The position numbers and the translations under genes were made by a program. The notes below the pieces were generated by a model. That model had not been told where the DNA came from and did no database searches. It worked only from the letters and a program-made list of their open reading frames with translations. Shown here piece after piece: positions 1-5,671 of a DNA stretch of 6,186 nt (position 1 is its first letter; each line of letters starts with the position of its first letter). This stretch comes from Herpetosiphonaceae bacterium (lineage in GTDB: Bacteria; Chloroflexota; Chloroflexia; Chloroflexales; Kallotenuaceae): the NCBI GenBank assembly GCA_030147335.1, contig JASKZZ010000319.1, positions 1 through 6,186 on the forward strand. Direction: 5' to 3'.

Positions 1-1163
1 TGCGCAGCGAGTTCAACAGAAAGCGTTGCTATGTACCGTTGCTGGATAACATCGCGCGCGAACACGTTGGGCGTTCCGACCACGGCGGTCTGCCGCATAT
101 GATCGACATCCAGTAGCGTTGTGTCCGCGAGCCAGGTCGCAAACTCCGCCGGCGGAACGTCACGCTGCACCGTCGTGAGAATAGATTGCCAAAGCGCTTG
201 GTTCTCGCTGGATGCGGCGCTTGATAGGCCTGGCATCGGCATGTTCTCACCAATGGGTGGATTGGCAGATGCAGGGGTGCAGCGTCGCTTACCACCCGCC
301 TCTACGGTTGCACCGGTATTCCGATGCGAACTGGTGCGTCGTCCGTGCAGTAACTGGGCACCGAAATCGCGGCTGGCCAGCCAGGCAAAGAGGCGGGGCC
401 GATTGTGCACGTTACGCTGGCGGCTCAGATAACCGCTAATTGCTTGCAGTTCCACCAAGGATTTTTGCTGGATCGTCGGGGCAAGCGCGTAGTCTGTCAC
501 CCCTTCACGTGTGAGGAGCTGGTAGATTTCAGGTGAATGTGCTTGGTGATTGGCTGATTCTCTACCACCAACCAAAGTTAAGTATTCGTTCTTAATGGAA
601 TCAGGGAGCATTTTTGCGCTCAATGTGGGTGCATTTCTGTCGTCATCCGTAACTTCTTGGCTCTGCCGATAATCTTCTTGGACCACATTTCTTTGTTTTG
701 GTGTATTATTCTGATTATCGGTATTGTTAAGCTGATCATTATTGTCATCATAGGCAGCGATAAAGGTCAGCGACGACGTGGCAAAGCGCCGCTGGCGGCG
801 GATCAACCCGGCGTCCTCCAGCTTGGCCAGCCAGCGCTTGATCGTCGCGACGTGGACCGCGAACTCGTCCGCCAGCGTCTGCTCCTTGACCCAGGCATAC
901 TGGTTCTGCCCCACATATCCGACAAGTGCCTCGTAGAAGGGCAGCAAATTGGCCTTGATCAACCGCTCGCGCCACGCGCGTCGCCCTGCAGCGTACGCAT
1001 GCGCCTGGCGGGCACGGAATTGGGCGAGCGTTTCAACGGGATCGTACAGATAGTGTGGATGGTTAGTCACTGCCGCAGGCGCAGAATCAGCATCGTTCAC
1101 GCGCTTATCACTGAACACGGGAGCCTGGGTTGTTTGATAAGCACCTAGGGACTGGTTGAGCAT
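1..1163 (-). CDS. Probable plasmid replication initiator: winged helix plus C-terminal DnaA domain-I-like module (3' end cut off)
   Basis: I translated the minus strand by hand: the frame is open for 387 codons from ATG 1163 to the window edge with no stop. Residues about 76-135 look like a winged helix-turn-helix, with TLADEF, then IKRWLAKLEDAGLIRR (108-123) as recognition helix and wing. Residues 139 to about 195 are an Asn/Gln/Asp-rich linker. Residues 209-270 form a helical module (EIYQLLTREGVTDYAL, then NVHNRPRLFAWLAS) of a type seen in other Rep proteins. Residues 321-387 match DnaA domain I, with LWQSILTTVQ at 324-333, then PPAEFATWL, TPNVFARDVIQQRY. No AAA+ domain is visible, so this is not chromosomal DnaA. 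In DnaA, domain I recruits helicase and regulators, which suggests the protein binds the nearby repeats and loads the replisome. A TAG lies 20 codons upstream in frame. AGAGG sits 8 nt before GTG 1169 and 14 nt before ATG 1163, so GTG 1169 is a real alternative start. Probably only a few C-terminal residues are missing. No symbol is assigned. Confidence 0.82.
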   Translation of the reverse strand, partial: MLNQSLGAYQTTQAPVFSDKRVNDADSAPAAVTNHPHYLYDPVETLAQFRARQAHAYAAGRRAWRERLIKANLLPFYEALVGYVGQNQYAWVKEQTLADEFAVHVATIKRWLAKLEDAGLIRRQRRFATSSLTFIAAYDDNNDQLNNTDNQNNTPKQRNVVQEDYRQSQEVTDDDRNAPTLSAKMLPDSIKNEYLTLVGGRESANHQAHSPEIYQLLTREGVTDYALAPTIQQKSLVELQAISGYLSRQRNVHNRPRLFAWLASRDFGAQLLHGRRTSSHRNTGATVEAGGKRRCTPASANPPIGENMPMPGLSSAASSENQALWQSILTTVQRDVPPAEFATWLADTTLLDVDHMRQTAVVGTPNVFARDVIQQRYIATLSVELAA

Positions 1164-1341
1164 GAACACGAGCACAGCCTCTCGGCCGCCGTGGGGTTGA
1201 CGCGCTGCAGAGCCGTGCTACACTGAACACAGCCTGGCCGTCGACTCCGTCGGCGGATGGTGGAGCCGCTTACCCTGTGATCCGGCCAAAGATTTTAGGG
1301 GTAGGCGGCGTCTTTTTTTTGCTTGGCGCACGAGCTACAGC

Positions 1342-1374
1342 AGGTCACGCTGACGAGGTCGCGTTCGTGACCTC
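1342..1374. repeat. Two mutually exclusive inverted repeats in the presumed rep leader
   Basis: AGGTCACG at 1342-1349 pairs with CGTGACCT at 1366-1373 (16-base loop). GAGGTC at 1355-1360 pairs with GACCTC at 1369-1374 (8-base loop). The two stems share the right arm, so only one can form at a time. They lie between the candidate rep promoter and the rep start, so a rep transcript would carry them in a leader of roughly 250 nt. They could act as an alternative-fold switch, an operator, or nothing. The pairings are seen directly; the role is a guess. Confidence 0.4.
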
Positions 1375-1422
1375 TGCTCGATCACCGACAAGCTTTAAAG
1401 ATTCTTATGCGGTGATGAGTCC

Positions 1423-1451
1423 AGCATACGAAGGTATCACGCAGGGATCAA
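1423..1451 (-). promoter_or_regulatory. Candidate sigma-70-type promoter for the replication initiator
   Basis: Read on the minus strand, TTGATC (1451-1446) and TATGCT (1428-1423) are separated by 17 bases. Each hexamer matches four of six consensus positions. A repeat copy (TATCACGCAG, 1435-1444) lies in the spacer, and the next copy begins 6 bases upstream of the -35. Initiator binding would therefore block transcription, the autoregulatory layout usual for iteron plasmids. A promoter here implies a leader of about 250 nt, which is long, so a closer promoter may have been missed. Confidence 0.4.
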
Positions 1452-1579
1452 GAGAGTATCGCGCAGGTATTCCGCAGCTTCGAAAATTTATTGCGCAAGC
1501 ATTCGCAGTATCGCGCAAAGAACCGTGGTATTGCGCAGGAAGTGGGGAGAATCGCGCAGAATTGCGACGAATCGCGCAA
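1435..1579 (+). repeat. Iteron array with helical phasing, candidate origin and Rep-binding region
   Basis: About ten 10-bp units of consensus (T/A)AT(C/T)GCGCA(G/A), all in direct orientation. Clear copies are at 1435-1444 (TATCACGCAG), 1457-1466 (TATCGCGCAG), 1489-1498 (TATTGCGCAA), 1509-1518 (TATCGCGCAA), 1529-1538 (TATTGCGCAG), 1550-1559 (AATCGCGCAG) and 1570-1579 (AATCGCGCAA). Degenerate copies are at 1468-1477, 1500-1508 and 1560-1569. The shared GCA ends at 1443, 1465, 1476, 1497, 1507, 1517, 1537, 1558 and 1578, giving steps of 22, 11, 21, 10, 10, 20, 21 and 20, all close to whole helical turns. The protein would thus sit on one face of the DNA. Such arrays beside a rep gene are typical of iteron-controlled origins. 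The repeats are seen directly; origin function is inferred. Confidence 0.8.
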
Positions 1580-1601
1580 AACAGACCGTTCGTAATGCAC
1601 T

Positions 1602-1642
1602 CCACTGGAGAATAGCACGCTATCTGGGCACCTCTCACTGTC
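1602..1642 (-). repeat. Left copy of an inverted module (18-bp perfect core) next to the iterons
   Basis: The reverse complement of 1625-1642 is the 18-mer GACAGTGAGAGGTGCCCA, found again on the plus strand at 3144-3161. Past the core the likeness continues (GT.CTATTC.CC..TGG), giving about 34 identical columns of 42 with one gap. Iterons follow on the outer side about 20-40 bases away in both copies. The function is unknown. Confidence 0.7.
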
Positions 1643-2049
1643 GATAACCCTGCTAACCACGCTGCATGACGACGGCGAACCTGGCTCTCCTGGCACACGT
1701 TGCATTGGCTTCTTGACGGATTCACGACCTGTGCAAACCCCGCCATAACATGTGTCCCCACTAACTGGACTATCCTTGGCAGGAAATTGATAGGTTATCG
1801 ACTGTCGCATCGGCTCATGCAGCGGCCGAGCGCGTGCATTGAGTTTCAAATCTCTGCCAACCAATATCCAGGTATAAGGGACATATGATATGGCGAGGGC
1901 TGACCTGTGCCATATCTAAGCGCAACCGTGTGGTTCATGAGCGAAGGCCGGGCCAGCCGCACGGCGGCTTACAGCCTAGCATCAATCCTACCTGCCATGG
2001 GAGCAACACTACGTCGCGTGCTGGCGCTGTGTCTTGTCCACCGAGCTAT
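1643..2049. other. Gene-free stretch between the iteron region and the nucleotidyltransferase
   Basis: I find no coding region I can support. Short open frames here on both strands lack convincing ribosome-binding sites and show no family-like sequence. The only clear structure is the 8-bp inverted repeat at 1887-1916. I see no recognisable tRNA, rRNA or intrinsic terminator. It may hold the 3' untranslated end of the nucleotidyltransferase transcript, the upstream part of the origin, or decayed sequence. Confidence 0.5.
1887..1916. repeat. Perfect 8-bp inverted repeat
   Basis: GATATGGC (1887-1894) and GCCATATC (1909-1916) are exact reverse complements around a 14-base spacer. No T-run follows on either strand, so it is not a standard intrinsic terminator. 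It could be a protein-binding site or chance. Confidence 0.45.
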
Positions 2050-2904
2050 TTAGCGATTAGCAGCGTCCGGCGCGTCATAGGTGTGCGGCTGCTGCTCTAG
2101 ACCATAGCGTATGGTCGCGAGGTCAAGGTCTGGATACTGCGCCGCAACGAGATCCAGTGTTTCGCTTAACACCGTCTGCAGCTCGGCTGCTGCCTCCGGT
2201 GGTGGCGCGACGAACATGCGACGAAATCGTGCTCCAATCGCGGGCGGTGCTAGCACCAGTGCATCCAGTGCTGGGTAGATCCACTTGAATGTCGGAAAAT
2301 ACACGTGGTTGAGCGCCAACAGCACCACAAACAGGCTGCACTGAATATCGCTCAGTAGATGCAGAAAGCTGGTCGGATTGTCGCGCCGCGCGGCCAAGTT
2401 CAGGTGGCGTAGGTAAAAATGCGGCAGATACGTGTCGAGGAAGCGGCGCGCCAACGCGTCGGGATAGCGCGCCACACGCAGCTTGAAGTGCTCCACGAGC
2501 GGTGCGCCGTACAGCGGGAGGCAGGATGCCATGACCGCGAGCCGGTTATTGGCGACCAGGTCGAGGCTGTGCTCATGCAGCACTGTATCGATCAGAGCCG
2601 CCTCGTCCGCGTGCGTCGTGTGCCACAGATCGACCGGGATCCCACCGATCCGCAGCGCATAATCCTGAATGGGCACACGCGCCGGCTCTCGCAGCTCGGC
2701 ACCGAGGTGCCGCATGACGTCGTGGCGCAGCGTGGCATCGGGCGGCTGCTGCCACAGCACCAGTAACTCGAGGTCCGAGTACGCGTCGGCATAGCCGGAA
2801 GCGACCGAGCCGATCACGGCGATGGCCTGCACGGCAGCGAAGTCCTTCAGCTGCGCGGCCAGGTGGCGGGCAAGCGCGCGGCGCCACTGGGTATGTGTAT
2901 CCAC
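2050..2904 (-). CDS. Nucleotidyltransferase (DNA polymerase beta-like fold), cargo gene of unknown substrate
   Basis: A protein of 284 residues if translation starts at GTG 2904, which has GAGAGG 8 nt upstream. The frame stays open to ATG 3162, but the added residues do not look like protein; ATG 2943 would place the strong AGGAGG inside the gene. The catalytic signature is clear: GS at 32-33, then SDLEL with D44 and E46, and a third acid at D92 in IPVDLW. This is the metal-binding triad of the polymerase-beta superfamily, which transfers a nucleotide from NTP to a small molecule or protein. Residues about 145-235 are helical and contain LLALNHVYFPTFKW (195-208), a pattern found in the C-terminal bundle of several stand-alone nucleotidyltransferases related to aminoglycoside and lincosamide modifiers. 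No separate HEPN partner gene is adjacent, which argues against a classic MNT/HEPN toxin pair. Drug resistance, metabolism or defence are all possible. It lies between the two related repeat modules. Confidence 0.82.
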   Translation of the reverse strand: MDTHTQWRRALARHLAAQLKDFAAVQAIAVIGSVASGYADAYSDLELLVLWQQPPDATLRHDVMRHLGAELREPARVPIQDYALRIGGIPVDLWHTTHADEAALIDTVLHEHSLDLVANNRLAVMASCLPLYGAPLVEHFKLRVARYPDALARRFLDTYLPHFYLRHLNLAARRDNPTSFLHLLSDIQCSLFVVLLALNHVYFPTFKWIYPALDALVLAPPAIGARFRRMFVAPPPEAAAELQTVLSETLDLVAAQYPDLDLATIRYGLEQQPHTYDAPDAANR

Positions 2905-3143
2905 GATGTGTACCTCTCGACTACGGAAACCTCCTGATACCATAGGATGCCTTTCCCTGCACGTCGCTTGGCATCTGCACACAGCACACAGTGCCCCCTC
3001 CGTGAAGCTACGCGGTGCTGAACGGGGCCCTCTGGAATGCTCGGCAATGTCGCTCCAGCACAACTGACCAAGCTGAAGTGCTTCAATCATCGGCAGACAG
3101 ATTAGAGAAACGCGCTGCGCTGCTAGGCCATCACGGTTTTCCT

Positions 3144-3185
3144 GACAGTGAGAGGTGCCCACATAAGGGTACTATTCCCCTCTGG
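3144..3185 (+). repeat. Right copy of the inverted module
   Basis: The plus strand begins with the 18-mer GACAGTGAGAGGTGCCCA (3144-3161), the exact reverse complement of 1625-1642. It continues with a diverged tail ending in CTATTCCCC and TGG. Its iteron block starts 18 bases further right. Together with 1602-1642 it frames the nucleotidyltransferase gene symmetrically. Confidence 0.7.
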
Positions 3186-3202
3186 TGCAGTGCCGTTCAT
3201 AG

Positions 3203-3232
3203 TATCGCGCAGAATTGCGACGAATCGCGCAA
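3203..3232 (+). repeat. Second iteron cluster, three units
   Basis: TATCGCGCAG (3203-3212), AATTGCGACG (3213-3222) and AATCGCGCAA (3223-3232) follow each other at exactly 10-bp steps. Positions 3204-3232 are identical over 29 bases to 1551-1579, in the same orientation, including the degenerate middle unit. Such identity points to duplication rather than convergence. In iteron plasmids a second cluster outside the origin can titrate the initiator or couple origins to limit copy number; here that role is only inferred. Confidence 0.75.
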
Positions 3233-3314
3233 CGGGGAAGATCGTGTCCCACGGTTACCTTGACCACAACGCATATGCACTCGACTTGTGTTATGTCACC
3301 TTGAACGCAAGAAA

Positions 3315-3349
3315 GCGTAATGTACACATATCGAAGGGCAGGATTACGC
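3315..3349. repeat. 7-bp inverted repeat GCGTAAT / ATTACGC
   Basis: GCGTAAT (3315-3321) and ATTACGC (3343-3349) are exact reverse complements around 21 bases. The same GCGTAA / TTACGC core occurs in the longer inverted repeat at 6151-6184, so both might bind one protein. Seven bases can also match by chance. Confidence 0.3.
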
Positions 3350-3369
3350 GCTAGATAAAGACAATTGCT

Positions 3370-3407
3370 GGCGTAGCTAAGGTGTACGTCTGCAATCAAG
3401 CTATGCC
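3370..3407. terminator. Candidate hairpin just after the RecG-like stop codon
   Basis: GGCGTAGCT (3370-3378) and AGCTATGCC (3399-3407) can form a 9-bp stem with a 20-base loop. The stem is complete with one G-U pair in a plus-strand RNA and has one A-C mismatch in the minus-strand RNA. It starts 4 bases past the RecG-like gene's TAG, where a terminator would be expected. There is no T-run, so an intrinsic terminator is doubtful. Confidence 0.25.
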
Positions 3408-3411
3408 GTGA

Positions 3412-4413
3412 CTACATCTGACGAAGCATATACGTCGTCGCCCGCGCCTGACCAACGCGATCGATGACCTCGGTGTCGACCAGTATTTTCAGATCCACCT
3501 GAATGGAGCGTAAGCTGCGCACTGCCCGGCTGGTCTTATTGATCACATCGGCAATCTCTTGCGCATTCATCGCACCCTGCTGCTGTAGCGCCGTCACAAT
3601 CTGGAGCTGTGACTCGGTTAGCAACACGCGTTCGCGCGCTGCTCCAACGATCTCCTGGCCAACGATCCCAATGGTGAACGACGTCCGTGTTTCGCGCATG
3701 GTCGGCGCCGCAATGCCAAGCTTCTTGCACTCGGCAAACACAGTATCTAGCCCCTGACCAAATCGTTCCACATAGCTGCGCTGGTACAGCAAGCGTACCA
3801 ATCGTGGATTGCGGGCATACTGTTCGTCAAGAATGGTTTCGATCGTTACACCAGGTGGCAGTGCTCCAGGACTGGTCCATTCGATCCGGTCACGGAACAT
3901 CGCAATCCGTACAGAGGAGGTGTCAATTGCGTAGTCACGATGAGCGACGGCGTTGACCGTCAATTCGCGGAGAGCCAGTACTGGATACTGCGGCTGCTCG
4001 TGGCGTTGAGCGCTTCCCTGCAGGCGATAACCGTGGCGCATACTGCTGGTCAGGTACGTGACGACGCGGTCGATCTGTTCGGCAACGGTGCCCGTGTACT
4101 CCTGCATATGGAGAACGTCGCCAGAGTTTATGTCAACTCCCTGATAGTGCGCCAGGGTTACCGTCGCCTGCGGCAGGTGGCGTTGCGGCCAGCGGCCGAA
4201 CATCAAGAAGCCGGCAACGGTTGGGACGAGGCGACCATCCTGAACGACCACGGCCCCCTGTTCAAGCAGAAAGTCGTCGAGCGTAGGAGCTGCTCCGCTA
4301 TATCGGCCAGTGTTGCGCGTGTAGTCGACGTGTTGTTCGACAGTTTTGTCGTCCAGGTCGTCACGAGTCGTGCCTGGCACAGTGGTCTGGTCGAAGCTAC
4401 TCTGTGTCGTCAT
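3412..4413 (-). CDS. RecG-like / GHKL-type ATPase regulator lacking the AlbA_2 domain
   Basis: A protein of 333 residues from ATG 4413, preceded by AAAGGCGAG. The frame is open up to 4497, but the extra residues are unlike the family. It matches the C-terminal two thirds of the proteins often annotated as ATP-dependent helicase RecG-like or AlbA_2/HATPase_c_4 transcriptional regulators. The landmarks run in order: DDLDDKTVEQHV (18-29), VAGFLMFGRWPQ (66-77), the ATP-binding N-box RELTVNAVAHRDY (149-161), DRIEWTSPGALPPGV (175-189), RNPRLVRLL (201-209), and the glycine-rich YVERFGQGLDTV (214-225). Residues 265-333 form a winged helix. Family members usually begin with an AlbA_2 (Schlafen-like) nucleic-acid-binding domain of about 150 residues. 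Here the protein starts at the junction after it, and I see no remnant of that domain upstream. There are no helicase motifs, so a true RecG role is unlikely. It is transcribed divergently from parA. A regulatory or defence-related role is inference. Confidence 0.85.
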   Translation of the reverse strand: MTTQSSFDQTTVPGTTRDDLDDKTVEQHVDYTRNTGRYSGAAPTLDDFLLEQGAVVVQDGRLVPTVAGFLMFGRWPQRHLPQATVTLAHYQGVDINSGDVLHMQEYTGTVAEQIDRVVTYLTSSMRHGYRLQGSAQRHEQPQYPVLALRELTVNAVAHRDYAIDTSSVRIAMFRDRIEWTSPGALPPGVTIETILDEQYARNPRLVRLLYQRSYVERFGQGLDTVFAECKKLGIAAPTMRETRTSFTIGIVGQEIVGAARERVLLTESQLQIVTALQQQGAMNAQEIADVINKTSRAVRSLRSIQVDLKILVDTEVIDRVGQARATTYMLRQM

Positions 4414-4499
4414 CTCGCCTTTATTCCTCTCACGTCGATACCTCGTATGGTGCGGCGAGCAAGCGTACCTACACGTCGAACGAATGGCTTGCCCCACCT

Positions 4500-4528
4500 A
4501 TTCTGACCTCATCATTCCGTAGCGTCAA
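4500..4528 (-). promoter_or_regulatory. Candidate promoter of the RecG-like gene
   Basis: On the minus strand TTGACG (4528-4523) and CAGAAT (4505-4500) are 17 bases apart. They match five and four of six sigma-70 consensus positions. The start codon at 4413 lies about 80 bases downstream of the predicted start site, a plausible leader. It supports ATG 4413 as the real start, because longer versions would begin almost at the promoter. Confidence 0.45.
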
Positions 4529-4771
4529 GAACAACCATTCCTTTTCGCGTATCTTCCATTATCTTGTAAACGCGATGGTGGATTTGTAATGTCCTAACCC
4601 GATCATGGCAGGCCAGGTTGAGGGAGTATGAGCGCATATCTACTACCAGAGCGGCAAAACATTACGTAAAGCACTATGCGATTAACCGGAATACCAAATA
4701 AGCGGTTTACTACTCTTTCTTATAGCTATTAAGATCTGAATATCTAGTTAACCAGATTTCTACGTTTTTAG

Positions 4772-4823
4772 CAATTCGCCTGACTATATATAACAATAAT
4801 CAGCATATTGCTTAAGCGAATTG
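4772..4823. repeat. 8-bp inverted repeat CAATTCGC / GCGAATTG overlapping the larger repeat
   Basis: CAATTCGC (4772-4779) is the exact reverse complement of GCGAATTG (4816-4823). The right arm overlaps the left arm of the 20-bp inverted repeat by two bases, so the two folds would compete. It adds to the clustering of GC(T)TAAGC/GCAATT-type sites here. Confidence 0.4.
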
Positions 4824-4939
4824 TTAGTAAATCAATCTTTCGATAATTCGAATAACTTGCATTATAATAATAAGGAAAGATAGAAAATAACATTAGATAG
4901 TAGTGATAATCATATAATTGCTTAAGCAATATGCTGATT
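4798..4939. repeat. Perfect 20-bp inverted repeat with 102-bp spacer
   Basis: AATCAGCATATTGCTTAAGC (4798-4817) is exactly reversed and complemented at 4920-4939. Allowing single-base bulges, the likeness goes on outward (AACAA) and inward (AATT). Each arm contains TTGCTTAAGC, itself mostly palindromic. Placed 139 bases before parA in the most AT-rich part of the window, it is a strong candidate partition site or operator for the RHH protein, or a cruciform. The repeat is certain; the function is inferred. Confidence 0.75.
4917..4930. repeat. Perfect 14-bp palindrome ATTGCTTAAGCAAT
   Basis: The 14 bases equal their own reverse complement. A near copy (ATTGCTTAAGCGAAT, one inserted base) lies at 4807-4821. 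Two-fold symmetric sites of this size are typical targets of dimeric DNA-binding proteins such as ribbon-helix-helix repressors, one of which is encoded at 5668-5997. Confidence 0.65.
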
Positions 4940-5077
4940 TGTTGTTTATCCATATGCTTGGAATACCAACTAATCACATCATTATATAGCTGGCTACTTG
5001 ACATACTAATTATACTATTAATTGAACTACTGATGATCCAGTTATTCTACTACTCGCATTATCGCTGAGGTGCTTAT

Positions 5078-5671
5078 ATGATAGTGAATATTGTAGGTTT
5101 CAAGGGAGGAGTCGGGAAAACAACGACGGCAATCCACCTGTCAGCTTACTTTAGCACACTCGGTACGACGCTCTTAATTGATGGCGACCCAAATCGCTCG
5201 GCGTCAGTTTGGGCTCGCTCCGGTAAGCTGTCGTTCAAAGTTGTCGACGAACGCGTTGCCGCTCGGCATGCCCAGGGCGTTGAGCATTTCATCGTAGACA
5301 CGCAGGCACGACCGACGGAGGATGACTTACGGGTGCTTGCCGAAGGATGCGATCTGTTGATTTTGCCAACAACACCGGATGGTCTCTCGCTTGATGCACT
5401 CATGCTCACCGTGTCAGCTTTACGTAATATCGGTGCGACGAATTACGCGGTGTTACTGACCATTGTTCCGCCGCGTCCAAATCGCGATGGTGAGGACGCC
5501 ATGAAAGCGTTGACATCTGCGGAGCTACCGGTGTTTCCATCGGTAATTCGCCGGTTTGTCGCGTACCAACGAGCAGCAGTGCTCGGTGTGCCAGTGTACG
5601 AGATTGAAGATCGTAATGCGAATGAAGCGTGGCAGGATTACATAACAGTTGGGAAGGAGATTGCAGGATGA
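5078..5671 (+). CDS. parA: ParA-type partition ATPase (short, HTH-less form)
   Basis: A 197-residue Walker-type ATPase that positions and segregates the plasmid by cycling on nucleoid DNA, activated by a centromere-binding partner. The deviant Walker A is FKGGVGKTT (8-16) with both signature lysines, K9 and K14. Walker A' is LLIDGDP (32-38). Walker B is FIVDTQARP (71-79) with D74. LLILPTTPDGLSLDA (93-107) is the conserved strand and helix after it. The protein is the short form without an N-terminal DNA-binding domain, so autoregulation probably falls to the partner. GAGGTG lies 5 nt before the ATG. The stop overlaps the next start (ATGA, 5668-5671), implying translational coupling. A MinD-like or other ParA-family role is less likely given the RHH partner and the replication genes nearby. 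Confidence 0.93.
   Translation: MIVNIVGFKGGVGKTTTAIHLSAYFSTLGTTLLIDGDPNRSASVWARSGKLSFKVVDERVAARHAQGVEHFIVDTQARPTEDDLRVLAEGCDLLILPTTPDGLSLDALMLTVSALRNIGATNYAVLLTIVPPRPNRDGEDAMKALTSAELPVFPSVIRRFVAYQRAAVLGVPVYEIEDRNANEAWQDYITVGKEIAG

Larger units (their letters stand above)
2905..3411. other. Gene-free region between nucleotidyltransferase and RecG-like gene
   Basis: This stretch holds the second repeat module (3144-3232), the inverted repeats at 3315-3349 and 3370-3407, and the five-base-arm palindrome TGAAG-TG-CTTCA at 3074-3085. Several short frames overlap it, but none shows a good start site or recognisable sequence. I could not find a convincing promoter for the nucleotidyltransferase here, although one must lie upstream of 2904 unless the RecG-like transcript reads through. 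Confidence 0.5.
4529..5077. other. AT-rich divergent intergenic region upstream of parA, candidate centromere or unwinding region
   Basis: Positions 4741-5040 hold 84 G or C in 300 bases (28%), against roughly half in the neighbouring genes. The region contains the inverted repeats listed separately, a 10-base direct repeat GGAATACCAA (4688-4697 and 4960-4969), and TTATCCATA (4946-4954), one base off the DnaA box TTATCCACA. Plasmid par operons commonly have their centromere and operator here. AT-rich repeats next to a DnaA-box-like site would equally suit an unwinding element. TTGACA occurs at 4998-5003, but no good -10 follows at 16-18 bases, so I do not call a parA promoter. Confidence 0.55.

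Noticed and set aside
657..1148. 163-codon plus-strand frame with a hydrophobic N terminus
   Set aside because: It is antisense to the initiator gene, whose domains are recognisable; the hydrophobic start mirrors the Asn-rich linker codons.
1311..1320. Intrinsic terminator at the run of eight T
   Set aside because: No GC-rich stem precedes it on the plus strand, and no plus-strand gene lies upstream to terminate.
1435..1579. CRISPR array
   Set aside because: Units are 10 bp with spacers of at most 12 bp, far below CRISPR dimensions, and no cas genes are present.
1277..1615. 112-codon plus-strand frame and overlapping minus-strand frames across the iterons
   Set aside because: The repeats fall through all of them, no start site is convincing, and no family-like sequence is seen.
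2905..3162. N-terminal extension of the nucleotidyltransferase to ATG 3162 (370 residues)
   Set aside because: The added residues look unlike protein, cover the repeat module, and a ribosome-binding site supports GTG 2904 just before the conserved fold.
3940..4506. 188-codon plus-strand frame
   Set aside because: It is antisense to the RecG-like gene and has no recognisable features.
4768..5004. 78-codon minus-strand frame in the AT-rich block
   Set aside because: No ribosome-binding site, composition only reflects AT-rich DNA (Tyr, Ile, Leu, Ser), and the inverted repeats explain the sequence better.
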